Below are positions 16,982 to 25,240 of a stretch of 59,810 nt of DNA, one piece after another. The stretch comes from a virus: positions 1 to 59,810 of IMG/VR virus record IMGVR_UViG_3300046787_000377; one strand, 5' to 3'. The notes beneath the pieces were generated by a model, which ran no database searches, had not been told where the DNA came from, and worked only from the letters and a program-made list of their open reading frames with translations. Position numbers and translations under genes: made by a program. How positions within the stretch are numbered: position 1 is the stretch's first letter; every line of letters begins with the position of its first letter.

Positions 16982-17816
16982 ATCGTATATAGACGAACTT
17001 ATTAAGGAAGTTGAAGAGGAGTTAGAAGAAGCCAATGTGACAGGTAATGTCGATGGATATCAGACTCCTTTTGCTTTTTCTGGTAAGAGTGCTTCTCAAA
17101 AACGAAAAAAAACAGCAACTCAATTGGGATACACGTTGGTAAATAACGATGTTAAAAATATTGATGAAGTAAACGAAGCAACAGCATCTGAAATCATAAA
17201 AGATTTAGATAAAGTACGAAACGATTTAATTAAAAAAGTAGATGTATTAATTGCTAAAAAGAAAAAACTTTATTCTAATGTTGATATTGAATCACCAATG
17301 AGTGCAGATGAGAAACAATTAGATAAAGATATACAATCTATATTTTCACAAATCCAACAAATAATTCAGCAAAAAAGAAAAATAAAAGAATCAGTAAACG
17401 AAGACAAAGTTTATATTGATTTTTTAAATAAGAAAAAAGGATTCAAGCAAGATAGAATTAAATTCAATTCATATGAAGAAGCTGTAAAGTGGGCAAGAAA
17501 AAATTTTGATAAGTTTGACCCTGATATGATTAAATACGAATCAGTAAACGAAGGTAAATCAAAAAGACCTGTGAATCGTTGGTTAGAATTGAAAAATGAT
17601 GAATCTATGCATGCTAATAAGAAGTTAGCAGTAGGATTGAAAGAATTAAAACATCAGTTAAGTGAGGTTGAAAAGTTTTTTCGTTGGTATAACCAAATTA
17701 AAACAATGAATGAGTTATCATCGGATGTTTTTTGGAAAAGAACTCACGGTCATATTTATAAGATAAAGGAAAGACTGATTAATATCGCAAAAACAATACA
17801 GGAGATAGAAAAATAA
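16959..17816 (+). CDS. Modular prohead cargo/core protein with three VNE sites
   Basis: This 285-residue protein has an N-terminal amphipathic leader rich in I/L-x-E (SYIDELIKEVEEELEEA). DEVNE at 69-73, ESVNE at 144-148 and ESVNE at 194-198 divide it into segments. The 45-residue piece between the last two (DKVYIDFLNKKK to DPDMIKY) looks like a self-contained alpha/beta mini-domain. The same linker separates domains of the protein at 5771. I read these as cleavage sites for the neighbouring gp21-type protease (inference from the T4 [LI]-x-E rule). No catalytic motif is visible. It ends on the first base of the next start codon. Confidence 0.7.
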   Translation: MLKKENLKSYIDELIKEVEEELEEANVTGNVDGYQTPFAFSGKSASQKRKKTATQLGYTLVNNDVKNIDEVNEATASEIIKDLDKVRNDLIKKVDVLIAKKKKLYSNVDIESPMSADEKQLDKDIQSIFSQIQQIIQQKRKIKESVNEDKVYIDFLNKKKGFKQDRIKFNSYEEAVKWARKNFDKFDPDMIKYESVNEGKSKRPVNRWLELKNDESMHANKKLAVGLKELKHQLSEVEKFFRWYNQIKTMNELSSDVFWKRTHGHIYKIKERLINIAKTIQEIEK

Positions 17817-18289
17817 TGAAAATATCAAGAGCAAGATTAAAAGAAATTGTAAAAGAAGTGATGGTAGAAGAAACTGAATACCAGCAATTCTTTCAAAAAG
17901 CATTAGATAAGGCTGGTAAATCAATACCAGATATGTCGGAAGAAGAAAAGAAAGCTTTCTTTGATAAAATAGATTCTGCGTGGAATGGTAAGGGTGAAAA
18001 GAATGAGGAATTAGTTGGTGGTCAAAAAAAATTAGATATTGATAAAGATGGTGATATTGGAAGTGATGATTTAGCAGATTTAAGAGCCGGTAAAAAAGCA
18101 AATGAATCTATAAATGAAGAAGATATTAATTGGGGTGCAACCGAAAACGCAATCATTAACTTTCTAAAAGCAAATACAAAAATTTTAGATAAAAGAGTTA
18201 AAGATAGAGATACTGATGGTGTTAAAAAGGGATTACAATCAATCATTGATGGTTTAACTAACGCACAACGCAGTTTAAAATTAAAATAA
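17816..18289 (+). CDS. Small prohead protein with EF-hand-like loop
   Basis: The 157-residue protein starts MKISRARLKEIVKEVMVEE, an amphipathic leader with L-K-E and V-K-E. Residues 74-85 (DIDKDGDIGSDD) have the 1-3-5-7-9-12 pattern of an EF-hand/dockerin calcium loop: D74, D76, D78, G79, I81 and D85. ESINE follows at 97-101. The remaining C-terminal piece is a small helical domain. Placement directly before the protease genes, leader and linker argue for a prohead-internal, processed protein. Calcium binding is predicted from the loop only, because a single unpaired loop may not bind tightly. Confidence 0.7.
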   Translation: MKISRARLKEIVKEVMVEETEYQQFFQKALDKAGKSIPDMSEEEKKAFFDKIDSAWNGKGEKNEELVGGQKKLDIDKDGDIGSDDLADLRAGKKANESINEEDINWGATENAIINFLKANTKILDKRVKDRDTDGVKKGLQSIIDGLTNAQRSLKLK

Positions 18290-18294
18290 CAACA

Positions 18295-18471
18295 ATGACT
18301 AAAAAAAGATTGTTAGAAATAATTGACGAAGAAATCCTTAAAGTAAAATGGGGGTTTGTAAACGAAGAAATTACTAGTGAGGATGAAAAACTTATTAGAG
18401 ATATTATTCGCAAAGAAGTTTCTGCAATATTTTTTGACTTATTTAAAAAACGAAACGTTTGGGGAGCATAA
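18295..18471 (+). CDS. Small prohead-associated protein, 58 residues
   Basis: An ATG five bases after the previous stop opens a 58-codon frame ending in TAATG, so its stop overlaps the ATG of the protease gene. The product starts MTKKRLLEIIDEEILKVKWG, continues with FVNEEITSEDEK and ends FFDLFKKRNVWGA. The leader with I-D-E and the VNE at residues 22-24 match the pattern of its neighbours. Its size and position resemble the small core genes before gene 21 in T4-like phages. The tight overlap supports a real translated gene. No function can be assigned. Confidence 0.6.
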   Translation: MTKKRLLEIIDEEILKVKWGFVNEEITSEDEKLIRDIIRKEVSAIFFDLFKKRNVWGA

Positions 18472-19064
18472 TGAAAAATTTATTAATTGAGACTAATCTT
18501 TTTGAGGGTAGAATCAACGAAGATGCATCTGGTAGAACACTTGTTAAAGGTGTATTACAAAGAGCAGTAGCAGAAAATCAAAATGGTAGAGTATATCCAA
18601 GAGAAATTTTGATGCGTGAAGCAAAGAAATATGAAGTTCTTATCAAAGAGAGAAGAGCATTAGGGGAATTAGACCATCCAGATTCATCGGTAATCAATCT
18701 AAAGAACGTTTCTCATAACATTAGAGAAATATGGTGGGAAGGTGATGATTTATGCGGAACAGTAGAAATCTTACCAACACCATCAGGTAACATATTAAAA
18801 GAATTATTAAGAGCAGGAATCCTATTAGGTATTTCATCTCGAGGTATGGGTTCAGTATCACCAATGGGTGAGGGTAAAGTAAAAGTTGGCGATGACTTTG
18901 AATTGATTGGGTGGGATTTCGTATCTAACCCATCTACTCATGGTGCATTTATGACACCAATGAACGAATCCGTAAACAAACAATTACAAGAACAAGCGAT
19001 AGTATGTGGTGATTTTTGTAAGGCACAAGACCTTATGAGAGAAATCATTACTGAATTATCATAA
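18471..19064 (+). CDS. gp21: Prohead core protease
   Basis: This 197-residue serine protease matches the T4 gp21/HK97 prohead-protease family. RALGELDHP carries the catalytic histidine (H69) and GISSRGMGS the nucleophile serine (S122 or S123). The ATG at 18471, overlapping the preceding stop and preceded by GGGGAG, is preferred over the in-frame TTG at 18459. The N-terminus contains LIE, LFE and INE, all fitting the [LI]-x-E self-cleavage rule. ESVNK near the C-terminus is a variant of the ESVNE linker with lysine at the cut position. It degrades scaffold and trims the capsid protein. Confidence 0.93.
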   Translation: MKNLLIETNLFEGRINEDASGRTLVKGVLQRAVAENQNGRVYPREILMREAKKYEVLIKERRALGELDHPDSSVINLKNVSHNIREIWWEGDDLCGTVEILPTPSGNILKELLRAGILLGISSRGMGSVSPMGEGKVKVGDDFELIGWDFVSNPSTHGAFMTPMNESVNKQLQEQAIVCGDFCKAQDLMREIITELS

Positions 19065-19076
19065 AGGAATAATAAA

Positions 19077-19517
19077 ATGGGATTTAGTATACAAGATTAC
19101 TTAAAGAACAATAAGATTGAATTGGGTAGTATTCAAAAAGAAGTTGGTGATACCCCATATAAGGGTGGTCATAACGATATTCGTAAGACTAACTACGATG
19201 TGAAGATAAAAGAAGATGGTAAATTAGATTTATATACACATAAAACTATAATGACAGAAGGTAAATCTTTGATTAAAGAAGCTTCTGAAATTAAATTTAA
19301 CGAATTAGATTCTACTAAACAAAAGCAAGTAAACGCATTTGTAAAATTTTTTGGTGGTAAAATCAATACAATTTGGGATGGTATACATGGAAATATTGTT
19401 GATATTAAAATGTCAGAAAAAAATTGGAGAATGGATACTCAAGATTTGAAAGATTTGATTTCATTAAAAATACGTTGGATAGAATTTGATAACCAAACGG
19501 TCTCAATAGGATTTTAA
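19077..19517 (+). CDS. Putative prohead-internal protein
   Basis: The 146-residue protein starts MGFSIQDYLKNNKIELGSIQ and is preceded by AAGGA. The N-terminal half is polar, with GDTPYKGGHNDIRKTNYDVKI. After LIKEASEIKFNELDS comes a compact alpha/beta mini-domain of about 55 residues (KQVNAFVKFFGG to TVSIGF). The internal I-K-E and F-N-E spots could be processing sites. It is co-oriented and closely spaced with the protease and the next two leader-bearing genes. No catalytic motif or named family is recognised. Confidence 0.65.
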   Translation: MGFSIQDYLKNNKIELGSIQKEVGDTPYKGGHNDIRKTNYDVKIKEDGKLDLYTHKTIMTEGKSLIKEASEIKFNELDSTKQKQVNAFVKFFGGKINTIWDGIHGNIVDIKMSEKNWRMDTQDLKDLISLKIRWIEFDNQTVSIGF

Positions 19518-19535
19518 AATATAGGAATAATAAAG

Positions 19536-20765
19536 ATGATTAAATTACACAATTTACTTAATGAAGAAACTTTTACCGCTACTAACAAAGCAAGTGGTAA
19601 AACATCAGTATTTAAATCAAAAGATAGTAGAGATGCTGCAATTAAAGCAGGAACTCACTCTGAAAAAGAAGATAGTAAATCAGATAAATCTGTTGGTAGT
19701 TCTTCAAAGGTAAATATCTTTGATAAACCAACAAAATCAGAACCTAAATCGGCATCAACATCTACTCCATCTAAAATGGGTGTAGATTCGGTAGTATATA
19801 ATACGAGAACTAAAACAGTTGGTATTGTAAGAATGGCTGATGAAAGAGGTGAAACTAAAACTGATGCAGATGGTAATGTAAATACATCTGAATTAGAACC
19901 ATACAACCCAACCAAGTATCCACATCAAAAAGATGCTAAAGTTGCACCATCTACTCAAAAAGAAGTAGATAAGAGAGGTTTATGGAATCCATTTGCACAA
20001 GATAAAGAAACTTCTAAAGAAGAACCTACTCAAACTGTAGCAGAACCTAAAAAGAAAAGACCGGGCAACCCATCGGTAAATAAAGAAGCTAAAAAGTTAG
20101 CGGATAAGTTTGGTATTAATCCAAATAAGATGAGTAAAGAAGATTACATCACTAAGATGTATCAAGCAGCAGTTTCTGCATTAACTGATTCAAATTTCCA
20201 TAGTGAAGCAAGAGAATTAGTTGCAGCAATTGAAGGAAAACCTGAATGGGCTAAAAGACCGGTGTATCCATCTTTACAAGACCCCGACTTTAAAGAGAAA
20301 ATGAAAGCTATTCGTACTAATTCGGCTGATAGTTCGATTTATATGAATGCAAAAGATGAAGTTGATGAATATGGTACGGAAGTATCACAAGCATCAGGAT
20401 GGGATGGTGTTGATGCAGCTGATGGTATTGCATTTACATTAAGAATGAACGGATTCCACAAACAAGCCGATATGATTCAATCTGTATTTGATAATAAACC
20501 ATATATGAAGAATGAAGGTAGAATTTCATTAAGTAAAATGATGAATGAATCAGAAGCAGAAGAAATTGCTAGTTTAACTGGTTTAAGAACACAGGCTGTT
20601 AAAAAATTCATTGATGATAACAACATTGACGATAGAAAATTATTAGCATATCTTAAAATTAAAGGTCCAAAGACATTAAGTAATAGAATGGATATGTCAA
20701 CTGCAATTGTAGGTAAACCGAATAACAAATTTGCACAAGGAATTATCAAAGCATTTCAAAAATAA
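19536..20765 (+). CDS. Prohead-internal protein with capsid-targeting-like leader
   Basis: This 409-residue protein begins MIKLHNLLNEE, where L-N-E at residues 8-10 fits the gp21 cleavage rule. Residues about 12-40 contain TATNKASGKTSVFKSKDSRD, a segment I recall as recurrent in marine phage proteins. A Ser/Thr/Lys/Pro-rich low-complexity linker follows (about 45-185). The C-terminal half holds helical regions including HSEARELVAAIEGKPEWAKRP, then MMNESEAEEIASLTGLRTQ and a small helical end domain. Location and leader suggest it is enclosed in the capsid. Biochemical function unknown. Confidence 0.68.
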   Translation: MIKLHNLLNEETFTATNKASGKTSVFKSKDSRDAAIKAGTHSEKEDSKSDKSVGSSSKVNIFDKPTKSEPKSASTSTPSKMGVDSVVYNTRTKTVGIVRMADERGETKTDADGNVNTSELEPYNPTKYPHQKDAKVAPSTQKEVDKRGLWNPFAQDKETSKEEPTQTVAEPKKKRPGNPSVNKEAKKLADKFGINPNKMSKEDYITKMYQAAVSALTDSNFHSEARELVAAIEGKPEWAKRPVYPSLQDPDFKEKMKAIRTNSADSSIYMNAKDEVDEYGTEVSQASGWDGVDAADGIAFTLRMNGFHKQADMIQSVFDNKPYMKNEGRISLSKMMNESEAEEIASLTGLRTQAVKKFIDDNNIDDRKLLAYLKIKGPKTLSNRMDMSTAIVGKPNNKFAQGIIKAFQK

Positions 20766-20783
20766 ATAATAGTAGGAGAATAG

Positions 20784-21878
20784 ATGATAAGTTTATCAAA
20801 AATAGTTAAAGAAGGTGAAGAACCAAAGAAATTTTCTAATGAAGTAAAAAAACATTTTTTAGAAATCGTTTCTACATACAACAAGTATCAAGAAATGATG
20901 GATAGAAAATCGGATATTGCTGAAATTGCAGAAATTTTAGGTGGAATTACTGAAGCAGCTAGAGAATTAGCGATAAACGAATCAGATGATTGGTTCGATG
21001 CTCAAACTGTTAAAAGAAATATGAGTGAATTGGCTAAATTAGGTGGCCAATTTGATAAAGTAGCAATCGAAGCAAAAAACTTAGACCAAAGATTACATGG
21101 ATTATACGAAGATATGGGTCATATCCTATCTCGTTACTATAAAATTGGTGAAGTTAGTGAAGAAACGATGAAACAACGTTTGGGTATCAAAGAAGCATCT
21201 CCTTGTTGGGATGGATACAAACAAGTTGGAATGAAGACCAAAGATGGTAAAGAAGTTCCTAATTGTGTACCTGCAAATGAATCAATTAAAGAATCTACTG
21301 ATTGTGGATGTAATTCGGTAAACGAAGCATTCGTAAAAGGCAAAACTTATGGTGGAACTAAATGTGAAGGTGGATGTTATGTGGGTAAACAAGGTTTAAT
21401 GAAACTAATTAAAATTTCTAAAGATAATCCAGAAAATGTATTTATGTTTAGAGATGATAACTATTCAGGAATACAACCACATTTCATTAAGAATGGTGTA
21501 ATTGCAAAAGCAAATACAATTAATCCATCTTATGATTTAGAAAAAAGTAAAGTAAGAAATTTAAAAATCGGTAACGATGTTATTCTTGCAGTTAGATTAT
21601 TTGAATCAGTAAACGAAGCAGCATTTGGATATAAAGACTCATCTGCATCATACATTGATAAACATAAAGATGAATACAAAACAGCAGAAAAAATGAATAA
21701 AGGAAACGAACAATCGTTTTATGATTCATTATCTGCATTAGAAGAGAAATTAGGTCATCCTAAGTATATGATATTCTTATCAAATGCGTTAAGAGGATAC
21801 AAAGTTGATATGTATAAAGACCCAAAAATTAAAAATCAACAAGAAGCAGAAGAAGCATTGTTCCTTTTAAGCAAATAA
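20784..21878 (+). CDS. Modular prohead-internal protein with VNE sites
   Basis: This 364-residue protein starts MISLSKIVKEG, a leader ending V-K-E. Residues about 20-130 are a helical domain. A Cys-containing segment (ASPCWDGYKQVGMKTKDGKEV) resembles short repeats I recall in phage proteins. ESIKE at 166-170, NSVNE at 177-181 and ESVNE at 274-278 then separate two compact modules: TKCEGGCYVGKQGLMKL to DVILAVRLF, and AFGYKDSSASYIDK to the C-terminus. The same linker occurs in the giant protein at 5771. I infer cleavage into mini-proteins inside the prohead. An AGGAGA site precedes the start. Confidence 0.7.
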   Translation: MISLSKIVKEGEEPKKFSNEVKKHFLEIVSTYNKYQEMMDRKSDIAEIAEILGGITEAARELAINESDDWFDAQTVKRNMSELAKLGGQFDKVAIEAKNLDQRLHGLYEDMGHILSRYYKIGEVSEETMKQRLGIKEASPCWDGYKQVGMKTKDGKEVPNCVPANESIKESTDCGCNSVNEAFVKGKTYGGTKCEGGCYVGKQGLMKLIKISKDNPENVFMFRDDNYSGIQPHFIKNGVIAKANTINPSYDLEKSKVRNLKIGNDVILAVRLFESVNEAAFGYKDSSASYIDKHKDEYKTAEKMNKGNEQSFYDSLSALEEKLGHPKYMIFLSNALRGYKVDMYKDPKIKNQQEAEEALFLLSK

Positions 21879-21890
21879 TTTTTAAAAGAC

Positions 21891-21900
21891 ATACTTATTC
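21891..21900 (+). promoter_or_regulatory. Variant late-promoter-like element
   Basis: ATACTTATTC lies 36 nt before the bS21 gene start. It resembles ATACTTATTA at 27739 and ATACTTATAT at 46324, variants with C at position 4. Support is weak because it is a short A+T-rich match. Confidence 0.3.
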
Positions 21901-21936
21901 TCAAATAGTTACATCAAAACAATTTAAATTAAGTTA

Positions 21937-22239
21937 ATGAGCGGATTATCAAGAGTTACAGTAGAAGTTCGTAATGGAGACATTGCAAAGGCTTTAAAGA
22001 AATTCAAAAAGAAGGTAAACGAGTCTGGACATCTTTTAGAATTAAGAGAAAGAAAAGAATACGTTAAACCTACAACCAAAAGAAGGTTGCAAAAACAAAA
22101 AGCTGTTAGAGAGGAACAAAAAAGAGTTGCTCTTATGAAAATAGCAGAAGGTGATAGAACAATACGTTTCTTCACTAAAAAAAGAAAGAAAAAGGGTAAA
22201 GACGAACAAAAACCCCAAAAAGATAAAAATTTTGAATAA
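21937..22239 (+). CDS. rpsU: Phage-encoded ribosomal protein bS21
   Basis: The 100-residue protein matches bacterial bS21: VEVRNGDIAKALKKFKKKV aligns with its N-terminal helix, and LRERKEYVKPTTKRRLQKQK with the conserved R-x-[RK]-x-x-Y-x-K-P-[ST] region. Bacterial bS21 is usually 60-75 residues; here a basic tail of about 30 is added (FFTKKRKKKGKDEQKPQKDK). bS21 binds near the anti-Shine-Dalgarno end of 16S rRNA and affects initiation, and phage copies are known. The gene stands among head genes rather than replication genes. It probably swaps into host 30S subunits to favour late phage mRNAs (inference). No clear ribosome binding site precedes its start. Confidence 0.92.
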   Translation: MSGLSRVTVEVRNGDIAKALKKFKKKVNESGHLLELRERKEYVKPTTKRRLQKQKAVREEQKRVALMKIAEGDRTIRFFTKKRKKKGKDEQKPQKDKNFE

Positions 22240-22443
22240 AATTTTTATAAAAATGTAATAAATTTAATGTTTCTATAAACATTTATATATTTATTTTCAA
22301 ATAGTCCACCTCTATTGTGGATTTAACTCAATGTTGGTTAATGAATACCTACGATTATATGTAAGGTCACCGAACAACTAACCTAACAATTCTATTGAAA
22401 ATTCAACTCAATATTTTCAGAAAACGTAAAGGAAAGTAAACAA
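22240..22443 (+). promoter_or_regulatory. Promoter-like element and long structured leader of scaffold/capsid genes
   Basis: This is about 200 nt without a supported gene. ACATTTATAT (22279-22288) and ATATTTATTT (22287-22296) overlap. About 147 nt of leader follows before the scaffold ATG. Short inverted repeats include TCCAC/GTGGA around ctctatt, TTAAC/GTTAA, and TGAAAAT/ATTTTCA just before the AAAGGA site. This is much longer than the usual 20-40 nt leaders here, so mRNA stability or translational control of the most abundant proteins is plausible. Confidence 0.45.
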
Positions 22444-23532
22444 ATGGCAAACTCAAAATTGTTAAAAGATGCAATTGCTGATGCTAAAGCCGTACGTGAA
22501 ACTGCTATTGCTAACGCTAAAATCGCATTAGAAGAAGCTTTTACTCCAAGATTACAATCAATCTTATCTAAAAAACTTACCGCTGAAATGGAAGGTGAAG
22601 AAGAAGAAACTGATGTAAATGAAGAGTATGGTGCTGATGATGTAGATGCAAACGATTCAACAGAAATCGGAGCAGGCGAAGGACAAACAGGTAGTGGAAC
22701 TGATGGTGATGCACCACAAGGTATCGCAACTGATGCTCACACTGAATTAGGTGACACAGAAAAAGAAACAGCTGAACCAGGTAAAGAGGATGAAAACATG
22801 CCTCTTGCAGAAGGTGAAGAAGATGAAAACCAAGATGGTGTTATTGATGACCCAACGGGTGCAGTAACCGAAGAAGAAGACGAAGACGAATTAGATTTAG
22901 AATCAATCATCAGAGAATTAGAAGATGAATTGGGTGCTGAATCTGACGAAGTTTCTGAAGAAGATGAAATGGAAGCTCCAGCAGTTGAAGAAGAAGAAGA
23001 AGCTTCTCCAGCAGTTGAAGAAGAAGAAGAATCTCAAGAAGCTGAAGTATCGGAAGAAGACGAAATCGACTTGGAAGAAATCTTACGTGAAATGGGATAC
23101 GGAGATGATGCAGAAGAAAAAGTTGAAGAAAGTGAAGAAGAATCTGATAATGTAGCCGAAATGGAAGCAGAATTAGAAGAAGCTTACAAAGTAATCAAAT
23201 CTTTGAAATCTACAATCAACGAAGTAAACTTGTTAAACGCAAAGTTACTTTACACTAATAAATTATTCCGTTCTTATGATTTAACAAACGAACAAAAACA
23301 CAAAGTTGTTGAAACATTAGACAGAACTCAAAATGTTAGAGAAGTAAAATTAGTTTTCGCTACATTAGCTGAATCAATGAAAATTGGTGGAACTGCTAAG
23401 AAAGTAAAAACAAACAAAATAACTGAATCATTCGCATCTAAGAAAGTTGCTTCAACTGCACCAAAGGCTGCAATTATCAACGAATCAAACGATATGGCTG
23501 AAAGATTTAAAAAGTTAGCAAACATTAAATAA
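22444..23532 (+). CDS. gp22: Prohead scaffold (core) protein
   Basis: The 362-residue acidic protein lies directly upstream of the major capsid gene, as gp22 does in T4. The N-terminus LLKDAIADAKAVRETAIANAKIALEEAFTP is a helical alanine-rich segment typical of marine T4-like scaffolds (quoted here only as its family hallmark; key part KIALEEAFTPRLQ). The centre is extremely acidic with repeated EEEEE runs (about 150-245). A coiled coil follows (about 245-280), and the protein ends ERFKKLANIK. D-V-N-E at about 57-60 and I-N-E near the end fit protease sites. It forms the inner core that the protease degrades before DNA packaging. Confidence 0.88.
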   Translation: MANSKLLKDAIADAKAVRETAIANAKIALEEAFTPRLQSILSKKLTAEMEGEEEETDVNEEYGADDVDANDSTEIGAGEGQTGSGTDGDAPQGIATDAHTELGDTEKETAEPGKEDENMPLAEGEEDENQDGVIDDPTGAVTEEEDEDELDLESIIRELEDELGAESDEVSEEDEMEAPAVEEEEEASPAVEEEEESQEAEVSEEDEIDLEEILREMGYGDDAEEKVEESEEESDNVAEMEAELEEAYKVIKSLKSTINEVNLLNAKLLYTNKLFRSYDLTNEQKHKVVETLDRTQNVREVKLVFATLAESMKIGGTAKKVKTNKITESFASKKVASTAPKAAIINESNDMAERFKKLANIK

Positions 23533-23566
23533 ACAAACAAAAAATTCTAAGGAGAGAAAAAATAAA

Positions 23567-25177
23567 ATGGCAAATTTTAATTTATCAAAACTTATGGAAG
23601 GCAAGAACCCACAGTCAGTAATGTTGGCTGAAACACGTCAATTACGTGGTAAATGGGAGAAAACTGGTCTTTTAGAAGGTTTAAAGGAGAGAGAATCTTC
23701 TCAAGTAGCAGTTCTTTTAGAGAACCAAGCTAAACAATTATTGGATGAAGCAACTGCAACAGGTACTTCTGCAGGTTCAGAAGAGTGGAGTGGTGTAGCT
23801 TTACCATTGGTAAGACGTATTTTTGGTGAAATCGCAGCGAAAGAATTCGTTTCAGTTCAACCAATGAACTTACCATCAGGTCTTATCTTCTATCTAGATT
23901 TCAAATACGGAACAGCAGTTCAAGGTTCTAAATTCAATGGTAAATCATTGTTTGGTGGTAACGGAACTTCTAACTTCGATGGTGATTTCGGTAGAACTAA
24001 AGAAGCTGTAAACGGTCTTTATGGTGAAGGAAGATATTCTTACACAATCAACGACCAATCAGTATCAGTATCAACTGGTAACCAAACTTATACAACAGCA
24101 TCATGGGCTGATGTAAATTATGATGCATCTTTATCTGCTTCAATCGCTGCAGGTCAAGTTGCTAAAATCGTAGTTGCAAAATCAAACATCAACTCAGCAG
24201 CTGATTTTGATGCAGTACGTTCATTCTACATCTCTGCATCAGGTTTCTCTGCAGCAGATACATTCTACCCATTGCATAGCCAAGTAGTATCTTCAAACGT
24301 AGAATTCTTTGCAAAAGTTGCTACAGTAGCTACTAAAACTGCATTGACAGTTAATTATTCTTTGGCACCAACTGATACAACTCGTGGTGATTTCGAAGAT
24401 GCTAACCCAACTGAACCAGCAACTGATTTAGGTATTCCAGAAGTAGATTTGGAATTACGTTCAGAGGCTATCGTTGCTAAGACTCGTAAGTTAAAGGCTG
24501 TGTGGACTCCAGAGTTGGCACAAGACTTAAACGCTTACCACTCAATTGATGCAGAAGCTGAATTAACTTCTATGTTATCTGAATACATCTCATTAGAGAT
24601 TGATTTAGAAATCTTAGATATGTTAAAAGCTAACGCTTTAACAACTGAGTACTGGTCAGCAACAATCGGTGAAGAATTCAATGGTTCAACTTGGACTGCA
24701 GGTTCTTCTTCATTGGCATACCAAAAGAACACATGGTTCCAGACTTTAGGAACTAAGATTAATAAGGTATCTAACAAGATTCACCAATTAACATTAAGAG
24801 GTGGTGCAAACTTTATCGTTGTATCTCCAGATGTTGCTACAATCTTAGAATCAATTCCTGGATTCACAGTAAACGCAGACAAAGATGCTACATCTTTCGC
24901 AGCAGGTGTTTCTCAAGTAGGTTCATTGGCTTCACGTTATACAGTTTACAAAAACCCTTATATGACTTCTAACGAAATCTTATTAGGATTCAAAGGTTCT
25001 AGTTTCTTAGAGACTGGTGCTGTATACGCTCCATATGTACCATTGATTATGACTCCATTAGTGTACGACCCAACTAACTTCACGCCAAGACGTGGTGTTA
25101 TGACTCGTTACGCTAAGAAGATGGTCCGCCCAGAATTCTACGGCAAGATTTACATCAAAGATTTAGCTTCAGTTTAA
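23567..25177 (+). CDS. gp23: Major capsid protein
   Basis: The 536-residue protein matches T4 gp23: after a helical N-terminal region comes EEWSGVALPLVRRIFG, then FVSVQPMNLPSGLIFYLDF, and near the end PLVYDPTNFTPRRGVMTRYAKK. The family has an HK97 fold. LLDE at residues 58-61 fits the [LI]-x-E rule, so I predict maturation cleavage after Glu61, close to Glu65 in T4. A strong AAGGAGAG site precedes the ATG. A stable terminator with a UUCG loop follows, consistent with a very highly expressed gene. No separate gp24-like vertex protein is visible here. Confidence 0.97.
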   Translation: MANFNLSKLMEGKNPQSVMLAETRQLRGKWEKTGLLEGLKERESSQVAVLLENQAKQLLDEATATGTSAGSEEWSGVALPLVRRIFGEIAAKEFVSVQPMNLPSGLIFYLDFKYGTAVQGSKFNGKSLFGGNGTSNFDGDFGRTKEAVNGLYGEGRYSYTINDQSVSVSTGNQTYTTASWADVNYDASLSASIAAGQVAKIVVAKSNINSAADFDAVRSFYISASGFSAADTFYPLHSQVVSSNVEFFAKVATVATKTALTVNYSLAPTDTTRGDFEDANPTEPATDLGIPEVDLELRSEAIVAKTRKLKAVWTPELAQDLNAYHSIDAEAELTSMLSEYISLEIDLEILDMLKANALTTEYWSATIGEEFNGSTWTAGSSSLAYQKNTWFQTLGTKINKVSNKIHQLTLRGGANFIVVSPDVATILESIPGFTVNADKDATSFAAGVSQVGSLASRYTVYKNPYMTSNEILLGFKGSSFLETGAVYAPYVPLIMTPLVYDPTNFTPRRGVMTRYAKKMVRPEFYGKIYIKDLASV

Positions 25178-25211
25178 TCTTAATGTAATCGAACTAACGA
25201 TTCAATAATAG

Positions 25212-25240
25212 AAAAGGGAAACTTCGGTTTCCCTTTTTTT
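25212..25240 (+). terminator. Rho-independent terminator after capsid gene
   Basis: AAAAGGGAAAC (25212-25222) pairs with GTTTCCCTTTT (25227-25237) around a TTCG tetraloop, followed by a T run. The C(UUCG)G loop is exceptionally stable. Confidence 0.92.

Noticed and set aside
18459-18470. Earlier TTG start for the prohead protease
   Set aside because: ATG at 18471 overlaps the stop of the 58-residue gene in a TAATG junction and has GGGGAG upstream, a better start.
22009-22026. K-V-N-E-S in the bS21 protein considered as another protease linker
   Set aside because: It falls in the ordinary helical region of bS21 and lacks the E-S-x-N-E order; probably chance.
22331-22381. A 16-codon frame in the scaffold leader (ATG at 22331)
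   Set aside because: Very short, with no ribosome site and no recognisable product; the region is better read as leader RNA.
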